A stretch of 64,000 nucleotides of DNA from Puffinus mauretanicus (lineage: Eukaryota > Chordata > Aves > Procellariiformes > Procellariidae): the NCBI GenBank assembly GCA_023333565.1, contig JAJKFH010001315.1, positions 2,270,501 to 2,334,500 of the forward strand, in the 5' to 3' direction. The notes beneath the pieces were generated by a model. The model searched no databases, was not told the origin of the DNA, and was given only the letters and a program-made list of their open reading frames with translations. Both the position numbers and the translations under genes were made by a program. Each line of letters starts with the position of its first letter. Position 1 is the stretch's first letter. Positions 1 to 9,451 of this stretch are shown in pieces.

Positions 1-2700
1 GGTTGCCATCACATCTCACACTCTCCTCTTGATACAGTAAAAAAAAAAGAAAGAAAAAAGTTTGCTAAGGATACTGATTTAAAAAAAAAATCTGTTCTCA
101 GTTTAAAAAAGAGAATAGTTATTCTTAGCTCTGCTTCATTGCATAAACAGACTTCTTGGATTTTGTTGTGCAGTATTGACGTGAGGTAAATTAAATATTA
201 AATAATCTTTCAGTGGTACTTTTAAGAGTCTTCTCCTCCTCTGCCTCAGTTATTAATGGAAAAGACAAAATTGAAAGACACTGTCCATATACAGTATGTT
301 CTGGTGTACGTTGGCACCTTACCTACATGTTTCGGGTGGGAGGGATTTATTTTTTTTTTTTTTTTTTTTGCACAAGGTGCTTTCCTGATATGTTAAACAT
401 GTCATCCTTGGGTGATACAGTATATGCCATGATAGGGGTTTAGACCCCTCAGGGGAGTGTCTATAAGACTGCCTATTTATGCTCATTTACCTCAAGACTG
501 TCCTCTCTACCCTTAATCTATTCACCATCACTCCATCTTTTGTACTGCTGTTGACACTTACAAATTAAAGATAAATTTTGTTTTATGAGATGTGTGTGCG
601 ACTTCTTCTATCCATCCCTTATTATTCCTTTGAAGTTAGCGTTAAAGATTGACCATGATGAGTTGATGGACAGGAAAATGCAACTAGGCCTGTTCAGCTG
701 GCCTCCTTTAAATTTAGCGACTGAATCTCCCAGCTCTTAGGTTTTCCCCATGCCTTTCCATGCTACAAAGGCATTTATCAGCCTCTGAAATCCATTAACA
801 CCATATGCTGTAAAAGACATGCATGATAACCCACCTAATTTGATAATATTCACTGGGTACCATCAATTTTGTAAGCAGGAAGTGCTGTTGGTAGCCATAT
901 AATCTCAGAAGGATTTTTATTGAGTAGAAATGAGACAAAACGGTTCTCATGTTTCTTCTTTCTTTGCCTTCCCCTTTTCTGCTGCATATAACATTAAACA
1001 AACTAACCAAAGTTGACAACAAAAAAAACCCTATAGTTGCCATATTGCCATGTCTGTAAACTGCTGCCATTTGTGTATTATGATTGGCTTTTGACTTAGT
1101 AATTAGTTATGGTTCTCATAGGAAAAGAATAAATTACATTGAAGTGTACTGTACTATAATGTAACAGAACATTTTGATTGTGCATTACATCAGATTTCAG
1201 CCTAGTTTCAGTTATTGCACAAACCACCCTGAAACATCTGAGTAGGAAAGAATCCTTACTTCCCTGGAGAGAGCATCATACATGAAATTATTAAAAATGA
1301 CATACTGCATTAAGAATCTATGTGATTAAATACTTTAGGGTCAAAAGTGGATGCAATGAACTTGCTGACCAACATGTTATAATGGATAAATACATAAATA
1401 TTGACTTGTGCAATTTAAGCTTTGGTTTCTGGTAAGGAATCAACTAGTTACTCAGTCAAACTGCAACACTAAAGTGGTCTTGAGGAGAAGGCAGCAATAA
1501 AACCGTGTTTCTGCTACTGGATCTACAACAGTTTGACAAAATGTGGCAATGGCTGTACCGTAGGTCTGAAAAACAGAATTAGGCACTAGATCACAGTCAG
1601 TCCAGCTTAAGCTGCTACGGTCAAAGGCACCTGGAGATGAAGCATCATGTAATTGGGCCTGAATTTTACTTTCAGACATGATATATCTGAAATGGGATCC
1701 AATGTTCTGCTGCTGTATTTTCGTATTGCTCCACTTAAGTCAACTTATGCCATCCACATTTTAGCTTTTTCTCTGTTTTCCCCCCACCCACCCCCCCCTT
1801 GCCACATGATTTGTCTCCTTTTCTTGCTGGAATCTGCAGCTGTGAGTAATGATCAGTAATCTGGGAAACACTGATGGTGTCAGTGGGGTTGTTACATAGG
1901 TACAATGAAAAGCAAGCTGAGGAACGGCATACAAAAAGTCGCTGCTTCCTGCAGCAGTAAGAGACAAAATGTTTATTTGACACCTCTAGATGTCAATCTA
2001 AAAAAATACGCACAAATTACCATGCAGGACAGGGTGCTGTCTCTACACATACAACTATCTTCTGCAGAAGGTAGTGTGTTGCTCCTGGTGCCGAGAGGAG
2101 TAGCATGCCCTGGACAGATGTGTGGCCGTGCACAGGCACCATCTGGTTTCCTTCCCTGGAGGACAGCACCTCTGACCAACTCGGTTGTGCTGGCTTCCCT
2201 GTGCTAGCCTTGTTCTTAATCTAAATGGCCATCTCAGCCTTCAGAAATTTTACTAATAGTACAGTGTATGCATCAGGTCACTGCAAGGGAAAGATAGCAC
2301 AGTGCTGGATGACTAGTAAATAAGCCTCTTAGCCTCCTAAGTTACCATTGTTATTCCAGTCATCACAGGAAAGATCTACTGCACTGGAAGCCAAGCCACT
2401 TCTCACTTCACCAACGAGTGACAGAGCACAACCAAGATGAGAACTGAGGTTCTCCTGCTGCTCGAGTCCATTCGACTTCCCTCAGACGCATCTGTCCCTC
2501 TGGCCAAGCACTGAAATGCAGCCTCAGATCACAAACTCTGCTCATCAGCTGCAGTGGCAGGTTCCCTGGGAGCCCTGAGGACTCACTGCAGTTCGGGGTT
2601 TTCAGGATTGTAAGGTTCAGCACCATGGTCTGTCTCCCCACTAGTTACTTGCACTGGGATTTTCCTGTGGCAATTAATTGCTACCACAGTAGCCCAACAG
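1..2700. other. Upstream noncoding DNA, no gene seen
   Basis: AT-rich sequence with only short open frames, none with recognisable domains or convincing splice structure. It contains a 20-base T run at 350-369 and a C-rich patch near 1780-1800. No CR1 tail or other repeat family was recognised. I infer intergenic DNA upstream of the CpG island. Confidence 0.6.
350..369. repeat. Poly-T homopolymer
   Basis: An uninterrupted run of 20 T. No recognisable retroposon body lies on either side, so I treat it as a simple repeat rather than the tail of a minus-strand retrocopy. Confidence 0.85.
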
Positions 2701-2718
2701 CAGCGGCTCGCACCGGAT

Positions 2719-2742
2719 GGGAGGGGGGCGGGGAGGAAGGGG
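2719..2742 (+). other. Potential G-quadruplex tract
   Basis: Four runs of at least three G (2719-2721, 2723-2728, 2730-2733, 2739-2742) are separated by loops of 1, 1 and 5 bases. This meets the usual G3+N1-7 pattern on the plus strand. It sits just upstream of the homeodomain-core-rich block. Folding in vivo is not shown. Confidence 0.6.
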
Positions 2743-2754
2743 AGAAAAATAGTA

Positions 2755-3440
2755 GTTGATTTATTTCTTTAATATATGGTTTACAATAGAAAATACGAGC
2801 TCCAGGTTGTGTCTCTGAGCAGTTAATGACCAGCTGGCTTAAGGGCCTTCAAATACTGCCATTGGTCATTAACTGCCAGGAAGTATCCTTCCTGTCATCT
2901 ATTATTGCTTAATTGTATCAAGACCCACTACAGTGGAGGACTGTTAAATCTGCGGATTAATTGGAATCTGACCCTCAGTAGTTCTAATAATATCAAGGCC
3001 ATTGCAGGTTAGCATTTGGGTTCTTGACATGACAGTCCATAACAAATTTCTTCAGAGCTGTTCTGCTTTATATTAATGCCTATTGGATGATTGACACAGT
3101 AAAACATAATTGCCTTGTAGAAATCACTGTGGTCAGTTGTATTAAGAACTACTTGGGGACATTTTAATTTACTTTGACACCACAGACTTTAAAAGCTTCT
3201 ACACTTGTATTAAAACCTTCTTAAAGGTCTGGTTGCTGTTGTAACTCATCAGCAAAGGATCACTCGGTAAGAAAAAAGGTAATTATTAGATCTTTAACTA
3301 ACTCTCCTCAAATAATCAAATTACAGAAGAAATGCATATTGATTATTTGGGTATTTTTTGCCACTCATGGTTAATTAGCTACTAGCAGGCTGGGTGAAGA
3401 AACCAATTAATCCTTTTAAATTAGGTTTCAAAAATGGGAT
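2755..3440. promoter_or_regulatory. Candidate conserved noncoding element or enhancer, rich in TAAT cores
   Basis: This block contains many TAAT/ATTA homeodomain cores, for example TTAATGA, CATTAAC, GCTTAATTG, GATTAATTGG, GGTAATTATT, GGTTAATTAGC and CCAATTAATCC. It has no long ORF and no recognisable repeat. Such texture is common in deeply conserved developmental enhancers of vertebrates. It lies about 2-2.5 kb upstream of the CpG island. AT-rich DNA yields some TAAT by chance and cross-species conservation is not visible here, so the call is inference. Confidence 0.35.
2819..2876. repeat. 14-bp perfect inverted repeat (possible hairpin)
   Basis: The arm at 2819-2832 (GCAGTTAATGACCA) is the exact reverse complement of the arm at 2863-2876, across a 30-base spacer. 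Each arm carries a TTAATGA/TCATTAA homeodomain-type core, so the structure also presents two oppositely facing sites about 44 bp apart. It could form a 58-nt hairpin if transcribed, or be a paired transcription-factor site. It does not match a microRNA I recognise. Confidence 0.8.
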
Positions 3441-3795
3441 GTAAGGTCAAAACTTGTAAACGTGAAGTACAAAACCCCCTGACTCCTGCATTACTTCCAC
3501 AACATCCAGCTTTAATTTTATGAACGAGGTACCTCACACTTCAGACACGTGACTAAGCTCCTTTTGAAGTCAGGGCACACAGGGTTATATTTGGAAATCA
3601 GGAAATATATATATGTTGTGCTATGATCCACAGGTATGGAGCAGGACCCTGGCCTGCAAGACACTACAATCAGCAAGTGGAAAGGTATCTCTGCCACCAA
3701 GACCCCATGATGGCTAATAATGTCTTTATAGCTACTGTATGTTCACAACTAATTAGTCAAAAATAACCTACAAAATTGAAAACACAGTGACTGTC

Positions 3796-3985
3796 CTAAG
3801 GGATTAGATTACTAGTCCATCTAGCCCGGCAGTTTTATGCTCAACAGTGGCAATAGGAGATAGTAGCCAACGAGAGCATCTGAGCCTGACCAACATCTAT
3901 GGCTCATTCTCACATTCCTCAGCATTTACAATCATTGTGTTGGGCTGTTAATGGGTACGGTCTTTTCCTAGTCAGGAACACGGTG
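3796..3985 (-). mobile_element. Ancient CR1/L3-type LINE 3' fragment, antisense
   Basis: The segment has the pattern of an old amniote LINE family in antisense: CCATCTAGCCCGGCA, then CAACAGTGGCAATAG. It aligns by eye with the copy starting at 50890, which reads CTATCTAGCCTAGTAT and then CAACAGTGGTAATAA at the same spacing. The copy is heavily diverged with no reading frame. Its right edge is uncertain. Confidence 0.55.
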
Positions 3986-3989
3986 TGGT

Positions 3990-5060
3990 ATTTTGGTTGA
4001 TGAAGTGATTGGGGGCAAATTAGCAATTAAGTTTGCAGCCTGATCTTTCATGAAGGGCCTTGATAAGGAGTTTTGCAATAGCCCCATTTATTCTGTTTAA
4101 TGGAAGAAAATCAGAGAATCAAAACAGTCAGTCTATGTACAACTGAATTGCCAAGTCCATCATATGATCTAAAATATTTAGGATGCTAAACTTCTCCCAT
4201 TTTTTGCAGGATCTGGTTAAAACTTAACAGACTTAATTCAGAAAATCTGGAGATCATCGATTTTAATGATCAAATTACTCAATCACAATGAAATATCTTT
4301 TATTCAAACATCAGGAAATCCACACTTGGTACAAGACTTAGTTAATTCCACTAGAATAGCTGCAGCTGCTGGAAAACCAAAGGGTAAGTGCTGGAGAGGG
4401 AAGAAGAAATCCCCTGAAACCCACCCACCCACCCACCCAGAAAGAAATGCAAGTCTTTTGCCACATGTTGAGAGATCGTGCAGGAAAAAGGGCTTTTGGA
4501 AAAACCTTTAGGTACAAAGTACCTATTTCGAGGAGTGTGACTGTAGAAACTAGCAAGCTCTTCTAGTTTTGACAACTACAATATGGGTGGAAAGAAAAAA
4601 GTGGGGGATAGTTGCTGTACATGATTTTACCCGTATAGCTTCTCCTCTGAATAGAGACTGCAAATCCCCCTAACGCTGCTTTGTTTTTATATAACTCCAG
4701 GAAGGAGTTTATATAACTACAGGAGGAAAGCACTAGATATCCTAGCGGCTTTAGGTTATTTTAAGGAAAAAAGGGCTCATTTCAAGAAAAATGAGTAAGT
4801 ATGAATATTTACATTATGCTATTTCACTGAGCTGCAATAATCTGCACTAAAAATGGCATTGCTTCAGTTCTCCCATGCATGCATGTGTAATAGTTTATAA
4901 AAGATTAATGGCTCTTTTATCATAGGATAAATTGTTTAATGATAATTTTCTGTATCTGCAATTTATCAGTTATTTAAGGTGGACGTCTAAAATTGCAAAA
5001 TTATGAGCAGATTAATATAATTATTAGAAATAATCAGCTCCTACCAGCTCCTCCCAGCCC
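3990..5060. other. Noncoding DNA between LINE relic and CpG island
   Basis: No gene is seen. The stretch contains a (CCCA)n tract at 4420-4438 and AT-rich sequence up to the CpG island. Two overlapping open frames cross 4266-4575 on opposite strands; they are short, share no family features and run through the simple repeat. Confidence 0.55.
4420..4438 (-). repeat. (CCCA)n tract, G-quadruplex potential on the minus strand
   Basis: About five consecutive CCCA units. The complementary strand has (GGGT)n with single-base loops, a strong quadruplex pattern. It lies about 0.7 kb upstream of the CpG island. Confidence 0.75.
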
Positions 5061-5399
5061 TGCCTGCGGTCAGTGGGGAAGACTGTTACAGTGGGCAGCC
5101 AGACTGCAAAGTTCAGCCAGCTTGCGACGTCCGTCACTCGTTACTACCCAAGGTAGGAAGTTTCTTTCTGAGATGCCGTCCAGCGCCTCACAAATTCCTA
5201 ATCATGGCATTTCTTGGCTGTCACAGCTAAACGCTCTGGAGCTTTTTGGAGCGCATCAGAGGACGACGTGGCACGCACCTGCCCGGGCGTCGCTGAGCAG
5301 CGGCCGCCTCGCAGCCTGCGCCTTGACTCCTTGTCTCCTCCAGTGCCAAAGCAGCGCTCACAGACCCACCCGCGGCCCGGCGCGGCAACGCTCACAGAC

Positions 5400-5580
5400 G
5401 GCAGAGCCAAGCCGCGCGCGCTCTGGGCCGCCCCCGCGGGCGACCGTTGGTAGGGGCCGTCCAACGGCCCGGCGCGCGCCCTTGGCGCCGAACCGCTAGT
5501 AACGGCCGCCCGCCGGCCCCGCGCGCACAGCGCGGCTGAGGGCAGCGGCTGCGGGCGTCCCCCGCCATCGCTCCTGCCGG
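5400..5580 (+). other. Candidate noncoding exon 1 (5' UTR), start uncertain
   Basis: A strong donor, CCGG|GTAAGG, lies at 5580/5581 inside the CpG island. No ATG precedes it for over 350 bases, fitting an untranslated first exon. The start given is only nominal, since transcription start cannot be read from sequence and CpG-island promoters often have dispersed starts. Weaker possible donors lie at 5150 (AAG|GTAGGA) and 5449 (TTG|GTAGGG). The downstream partner would be the candidate exon at 6750-6832. The product is unknown. Confidence 0.35.
5444..5467. repeat. Short inverted repeat in the CpG island
   Basis: CCGTTGG at 5444-5450 and CCAACGG at 5461-5467 are perfect reverse complements around a 10-base spacer. 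CCGTTG resembles a MYB site core, so the structure could be a pair of opposed sites. Confidence 0.55.
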
Positions 5581-5789
5581 GTAAGGGCTGCCGCCCCTCC
5601 GGACCTGCAGCTCCCGTACGGGACCCCCGCCCGCGGCTCTTCCCTCTGGGCGTCCCTGCCGCACCCCGTCCTCCTGCAGGGCAGCGACGGCAGGGGAAGG
5701 GCGAGCAAATACACCCCTCCGTCCCCTCGCCGCCTCTGGCACCCTCCCAGCATCTCCAGTCCTCCTCGAACGAGTTGAGCGCCGGGCTT

Positions 5790-6745
5790 GCTTTGATCTG
5801 AGGGGAAGCAGGTAGCGGTTAAAGCATTTACTCCATGGTATCCACTATGGGTGCTGGCACTGGGCCGCTGGAGCTGTGGGCAGCCTCCTGGGAGAGGCTG
5901 GGACGATTTGTGTCACTGGGAAGGGGTGCAAGGAGTACGGATCAAGTGTTGTGACTCTCATGGTGCTGCTGGAAGCAGAAGTGCCTTTGGAAAGACCTCA
6001 GCAAGGGTATAGGAAAGGTTAGTTTTTCCTCCTTCTGTAATTCCGTAGTCACACGGTATGAACAGTCAGAAAAAAAAATGATGCCTCAGCTTAAAACTTT
6101 AAATTTTGACACAACCTCCATTTTTCCTACTACAGCCTTTGCTTCTGAGGCATTTGTTTTAAATGTATCTGCCCACCTTCAATGGGACCCAGAGGCTGTT
6201 GATGATGCAGTCTGAGCAGAATAGCTGTGGGTCCTGCCCTTAAGGCTCCACCACACAAGTGATTCCTGCTGGACTGTGAGCTGATGCAAAGGGCCAGATG
6301 GGCTAAGTGCCTGCAGCTGGCATGAATTTCTGATCTCATGGAACAAACCTGGCCTGGGTGAAGAGAGGTCAGAGCTACCTGAGAATGTGAGGGCTGATAA
6401 TTTGTACTGTTCTTTTTGTCTTTCTCACGGTAGAAGAAGCAAAAGGCAGAGTTTGGAGCATCTTCTTATGTTTTCTTCATAGTGTTCTCTGAAGTTTAAT
6501 GGAAAGAAAACAAGAGGGAAAGGAGAGCTCTAATGTATCTGAGCAACCTTGGTAGGCACCCTACCAAACAGGGTGTTTGGAAAGTGCTAAGGCTGTGATG
6601 AAGAATGTAGAAGAGCTCACTAGCACTGTCTTTTGATAATTTGTATGATGAGAACAAGAGTGGTTACAAAGATACATTGTTTGGTCAATGCTTCATGGTA
6701 TAAAGGACAGTGAATGATTTTAAATTATCTGGTTATTCTTTTTTT
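5790..6745 (+). other. Probable first intron, nothing else seen
   Basis: Ordinary-composition sequence between the CpG-island donor and the candidate acceptor at 6749. No repeat, ORF of interest or RNA gene was recognised. Confidence 0.4.
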
Positions 6746-6749
6746 TCAG

Positions 6750-6832
6750 ATTACAGGTTGCTTGTTTGAAGTTCTGAGTACGTCCTGCTCCCACTCGTGT
6801 CACAGGAAGCGAAGTTGGTTCAGCACTTGGCA
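6750..6832 (+). other. Candidate noncoding exon 2 (5' UTR)
   Basis: A T-rich tract ending TTTTTTCAG (AG at 6748-6749) is followed by 83 bases and then a donor, GGCA|GTAAGTGC, at 6832/6833. The segment has no ATG. One frame is open throughout but has no start, and the other two have stops. CpG is more frequent than in the flanks (TACGTCC, CTCGTG, GCGAAG). It sits 1.2 kb downstream of the CpG-island donor on the same strand, which is typical of a second leader exon. I do not recognise the transcript. The alternative is a chance pair of splice-like sites. Confidence 0.35.
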
Positions 6833-9203
6833 GTAAGTGCACATTATTTTTCCAGAGGCAATCTTAGGATTCATATTAGATGTTATATGCCTCAGACAAT
6901 GATTCATAAGGCTACCTTCCTTGATTTAATCCCTCCCTAAAAATCCTTAGACTGATCATGCTTAAAGACAGTACACACTTCTTCTACAATGTTTTGATTT
7001 TTATACTGCGAGGAGTTTGTGATTGAATTGCAAACAAAATAGATTAGACCATATGCAGTCTTAAGATGCCTGTAAGAATCGCAGGTTGTGAAGGACTTCA
7101 AATTGGTTCAGTTATTTATTCATTTTTAAGGGGACGAAATAGTGGATTTCCACAACAATAAGACAGTGCATGGAAATAGTCTGCATTCCCTTATTCCCCA
7201 AACTTCAAAGACAATGAAGTTCTGAAATGAACCTAAAGCACTCTGAAATAATGAGAAGAAAAATCATGTTCTTTTTCTCTTTTGAAAATGTTATTCCCAT
7301 GTGAGGGATAAAAGTAAGCATTAAATAGCTTACATACAGAAATACAAAATTTGCTATATTTTCTTAAAGCTTTGTGCAAAACATGCATCAACTATATTTG
7401 GAATCTTATAGTGATCACTAAAGCATCATAAAATTTTGAAATTTTCTGTCTTGGTATTTCGTTATCTTCTCTCACACACTTGCTTTTAATGTCTGAACAC
7501 TTAAAATTCAGGCGTCATAGATCATGCTTTCCATCTCCTCATTTACCTCCGACAGCTTAACCTGCAAATTATTGCAAGGATTGCACCTATAAGTAAAACA
7601 GGATCAGACCTTAATTTGATCTGCTATTTATCCGTTGTGTTAATTGTAGCCACAGGGTTGTATTAAGAAAGTCAAAAAGTACCACTTGTAACTACGGAGT
7701 GGCTCTCACCTTTTAAATGAAAAAACACTCATTTTCTAGAAAAAATAGGAAAAAAGTGGTTATGAGCTAAATGAAGAAGGCAGAAGGGTTTCTGCTTTTC
7801 CATTTTTAATGTAATTAATGTAATTTTGGCACCCAAAATGTAGCTATCTGGGTGCAAGCCTGTTCCTAGCTTTTACTGCTGTTGGTGGGAACAGATGCGT
7901 AATTTCTCACACTTTTGTTTGTTTGTTTTTTTTTAAACTGCAAATGGGGTTCTTGTTAGGCTAATAGATGTTGAGATTTTTACCTCATGTTAATCAGGAA
8001 TTTCATCTGCTTGTATTTCTGAATGATGCAGTCTTCTTATGCTTGCTTTTTTTCCTCCCAATGCAAGAAAGAAGACAATACAAATGTCTGAAAAACAAAA
8101 TAAAAAAATTGCTAAGAGAAATTCTAGTCCTACAACAGCTACCACAGTGGTAAATTCCTGGTGCCCCAGAAGGCTTTGCCTGAGGGGTCTGTGTTATGTC
8201 TCACAGTGCCCACTGAAAATAAGGCACCAAGCTTGAGAATGGTAAATTAAAAGGAAAAATCCCACCTTAAATGTCTTTCAGGGCAGACATAGAAATAGAG
8301 GTATTTAAATTCCACTGAAAAGCCATAGGTTTAGAAGTACCTAATTCTCTTAGGCCCCTTTGAAAATCCTAGCCTTAAGATGCCTGACGTTTTTGGAAAA
8401 TGAACAATAAACACCTTCAGTTCTCAACTTTTGGGAATGGCTTTCCTTAGCTTGCAAAGTTCCTCCTTCCTTTCACACAGCACAACACTCTGCTGCATAC
8501 TGAGGTCTAGGGCTGCTTGATGACTTCAGAGAGTCACCTTAAGCCTGATACTTTCTATATTGCAAAAGCAAAAAATGCTGGTAAATAATTAGTCTATCAA
8601 TAATGAGTTGATGCCGCACACTACAATGAAATGTGACAGAATATCAGAAATGGGAACTCGTTCTCACTTTCTTCTTGTTCATAAAATGTCATTTTTGTCT
8701 GTGATTCCTTTTATATTTTCTTTAAAGATAAACATGCTAGCTAATCAGTGTATAATGTAACTGCTGGAGATGTATTAGAATGAGAACTATCGCTGCTCCT
8801 GCCTTCCCACCCCGTGAAACATTGGTTTAGCAGGACTCTCCCTCACATTACAGCAAAGGTGGGAATTCTTAAGGGGTTTTTTAATTATTCTTGCCTGTCT
8901 TCCAGTCCTACATTTTCAATATGAAAAATCTGATTGGAAAGTTCTGGATGATGAGTGAACAAGCTACGTGCACCACTAGTGGCTTGGGCATGCCTTGGAC
9001 CTTGACTTCACCAAAGGCAGCTGCCATAGTAATTCCAAAGCAAGACGTGTAAAGCAAGGCCCAAGTACCTGCACAGTTCTCAAACAATGAAGAATGGCAA
9101 GGCTTGCATCAGCATTGATTGCAAGCAGCACAGTCCTTGACTTTATCTTGCTGTTACTGGGGTTTGCTTCTTAGTAGTGGGATGGCACTAGTATGTTAAA
9201 GTA

Positions 9204-9451
9204 CAGGTGGGTTCAAGCTGTCCTTGCCGTATTACATTGACAGAGAGCTTTTCAGGAAGAAGAAAACCCCCTCAATCTGTCTGTGTGCTGCCCAGGTGGA
9301 TGTGAGTGAGGAAGAAGACACCTGGGGAACTGAAATGTTGCCACAGGTGTCTCAAATCTCTGTTTAGCGAAGAACCCCCCTCCTTGGAAGACTCCACTGA
9401 TCCACATCAGGGTCTCATACACACAAACATGTTAAGAAGGTATTACACCTG
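9204..9451. promoter_or_regulatory. Cluster of five CAGGTG E-boxes
   Basis: CAGGTG or its complement CACCTG occurs at 9204-9209, 9293-9298, 9319-9324, 9344-9349 and 9446-9451. On both strands one is expected roughly every 2 kb by chance, so five in 248 bp is a clear excess. This hexamer is the core bound by ZEB, SNAIL and E-protein factors. No ORF or repeat explains the clustering. Regulatory function is inference. Confidence 0.45.

Larger units (their letters stand above)
5120..5785. promoter_or_regulatory. CpG island, candidate promoter
   Basis: This is the only markedly GC-rich, CpG-dense stretch in the window, with dense CpG, GCGCGC and GGCC words in place of the AT-rich background. On the plus strand no ATG occurs from 5209 to 5580, as expected for a promoter and leader. 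CCGCCATCGC near 5566 resembles a YY1 site and GGCGCGCGCC near 5471 resembles an NRF1-type GC palindrome. An 11-bp direct repeat, CGCTCACAGAC, occurs at 5355 and 5389. Open frames of 80-170 codons on both strands are the usual result of few stop codons in GC-rich DNA; I do not call them genes. Orientation is taken from the splice signals (plus). Confidence 0.75.

Noticed and set aside
4993..5499. 168-codon plus-strand ORF running into the CpG island
   Set aside because: GC-rich DNA has few stops. The product is Arg/Pro/Ala/Ser-rich without a motif, and opposite-strand frames are also open (5198-5464, 5392-5742, 5496-5753).
8906..9052. Acceptor-like CTGTCTTCCAG followed by a small ORF starting MKNLIGKFWMMSEQ
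   Set aside because: Only 43 codons, no recognised family and no good donor at its end (CCATA|GTAATT is weak). It is not supported as a coding exon.
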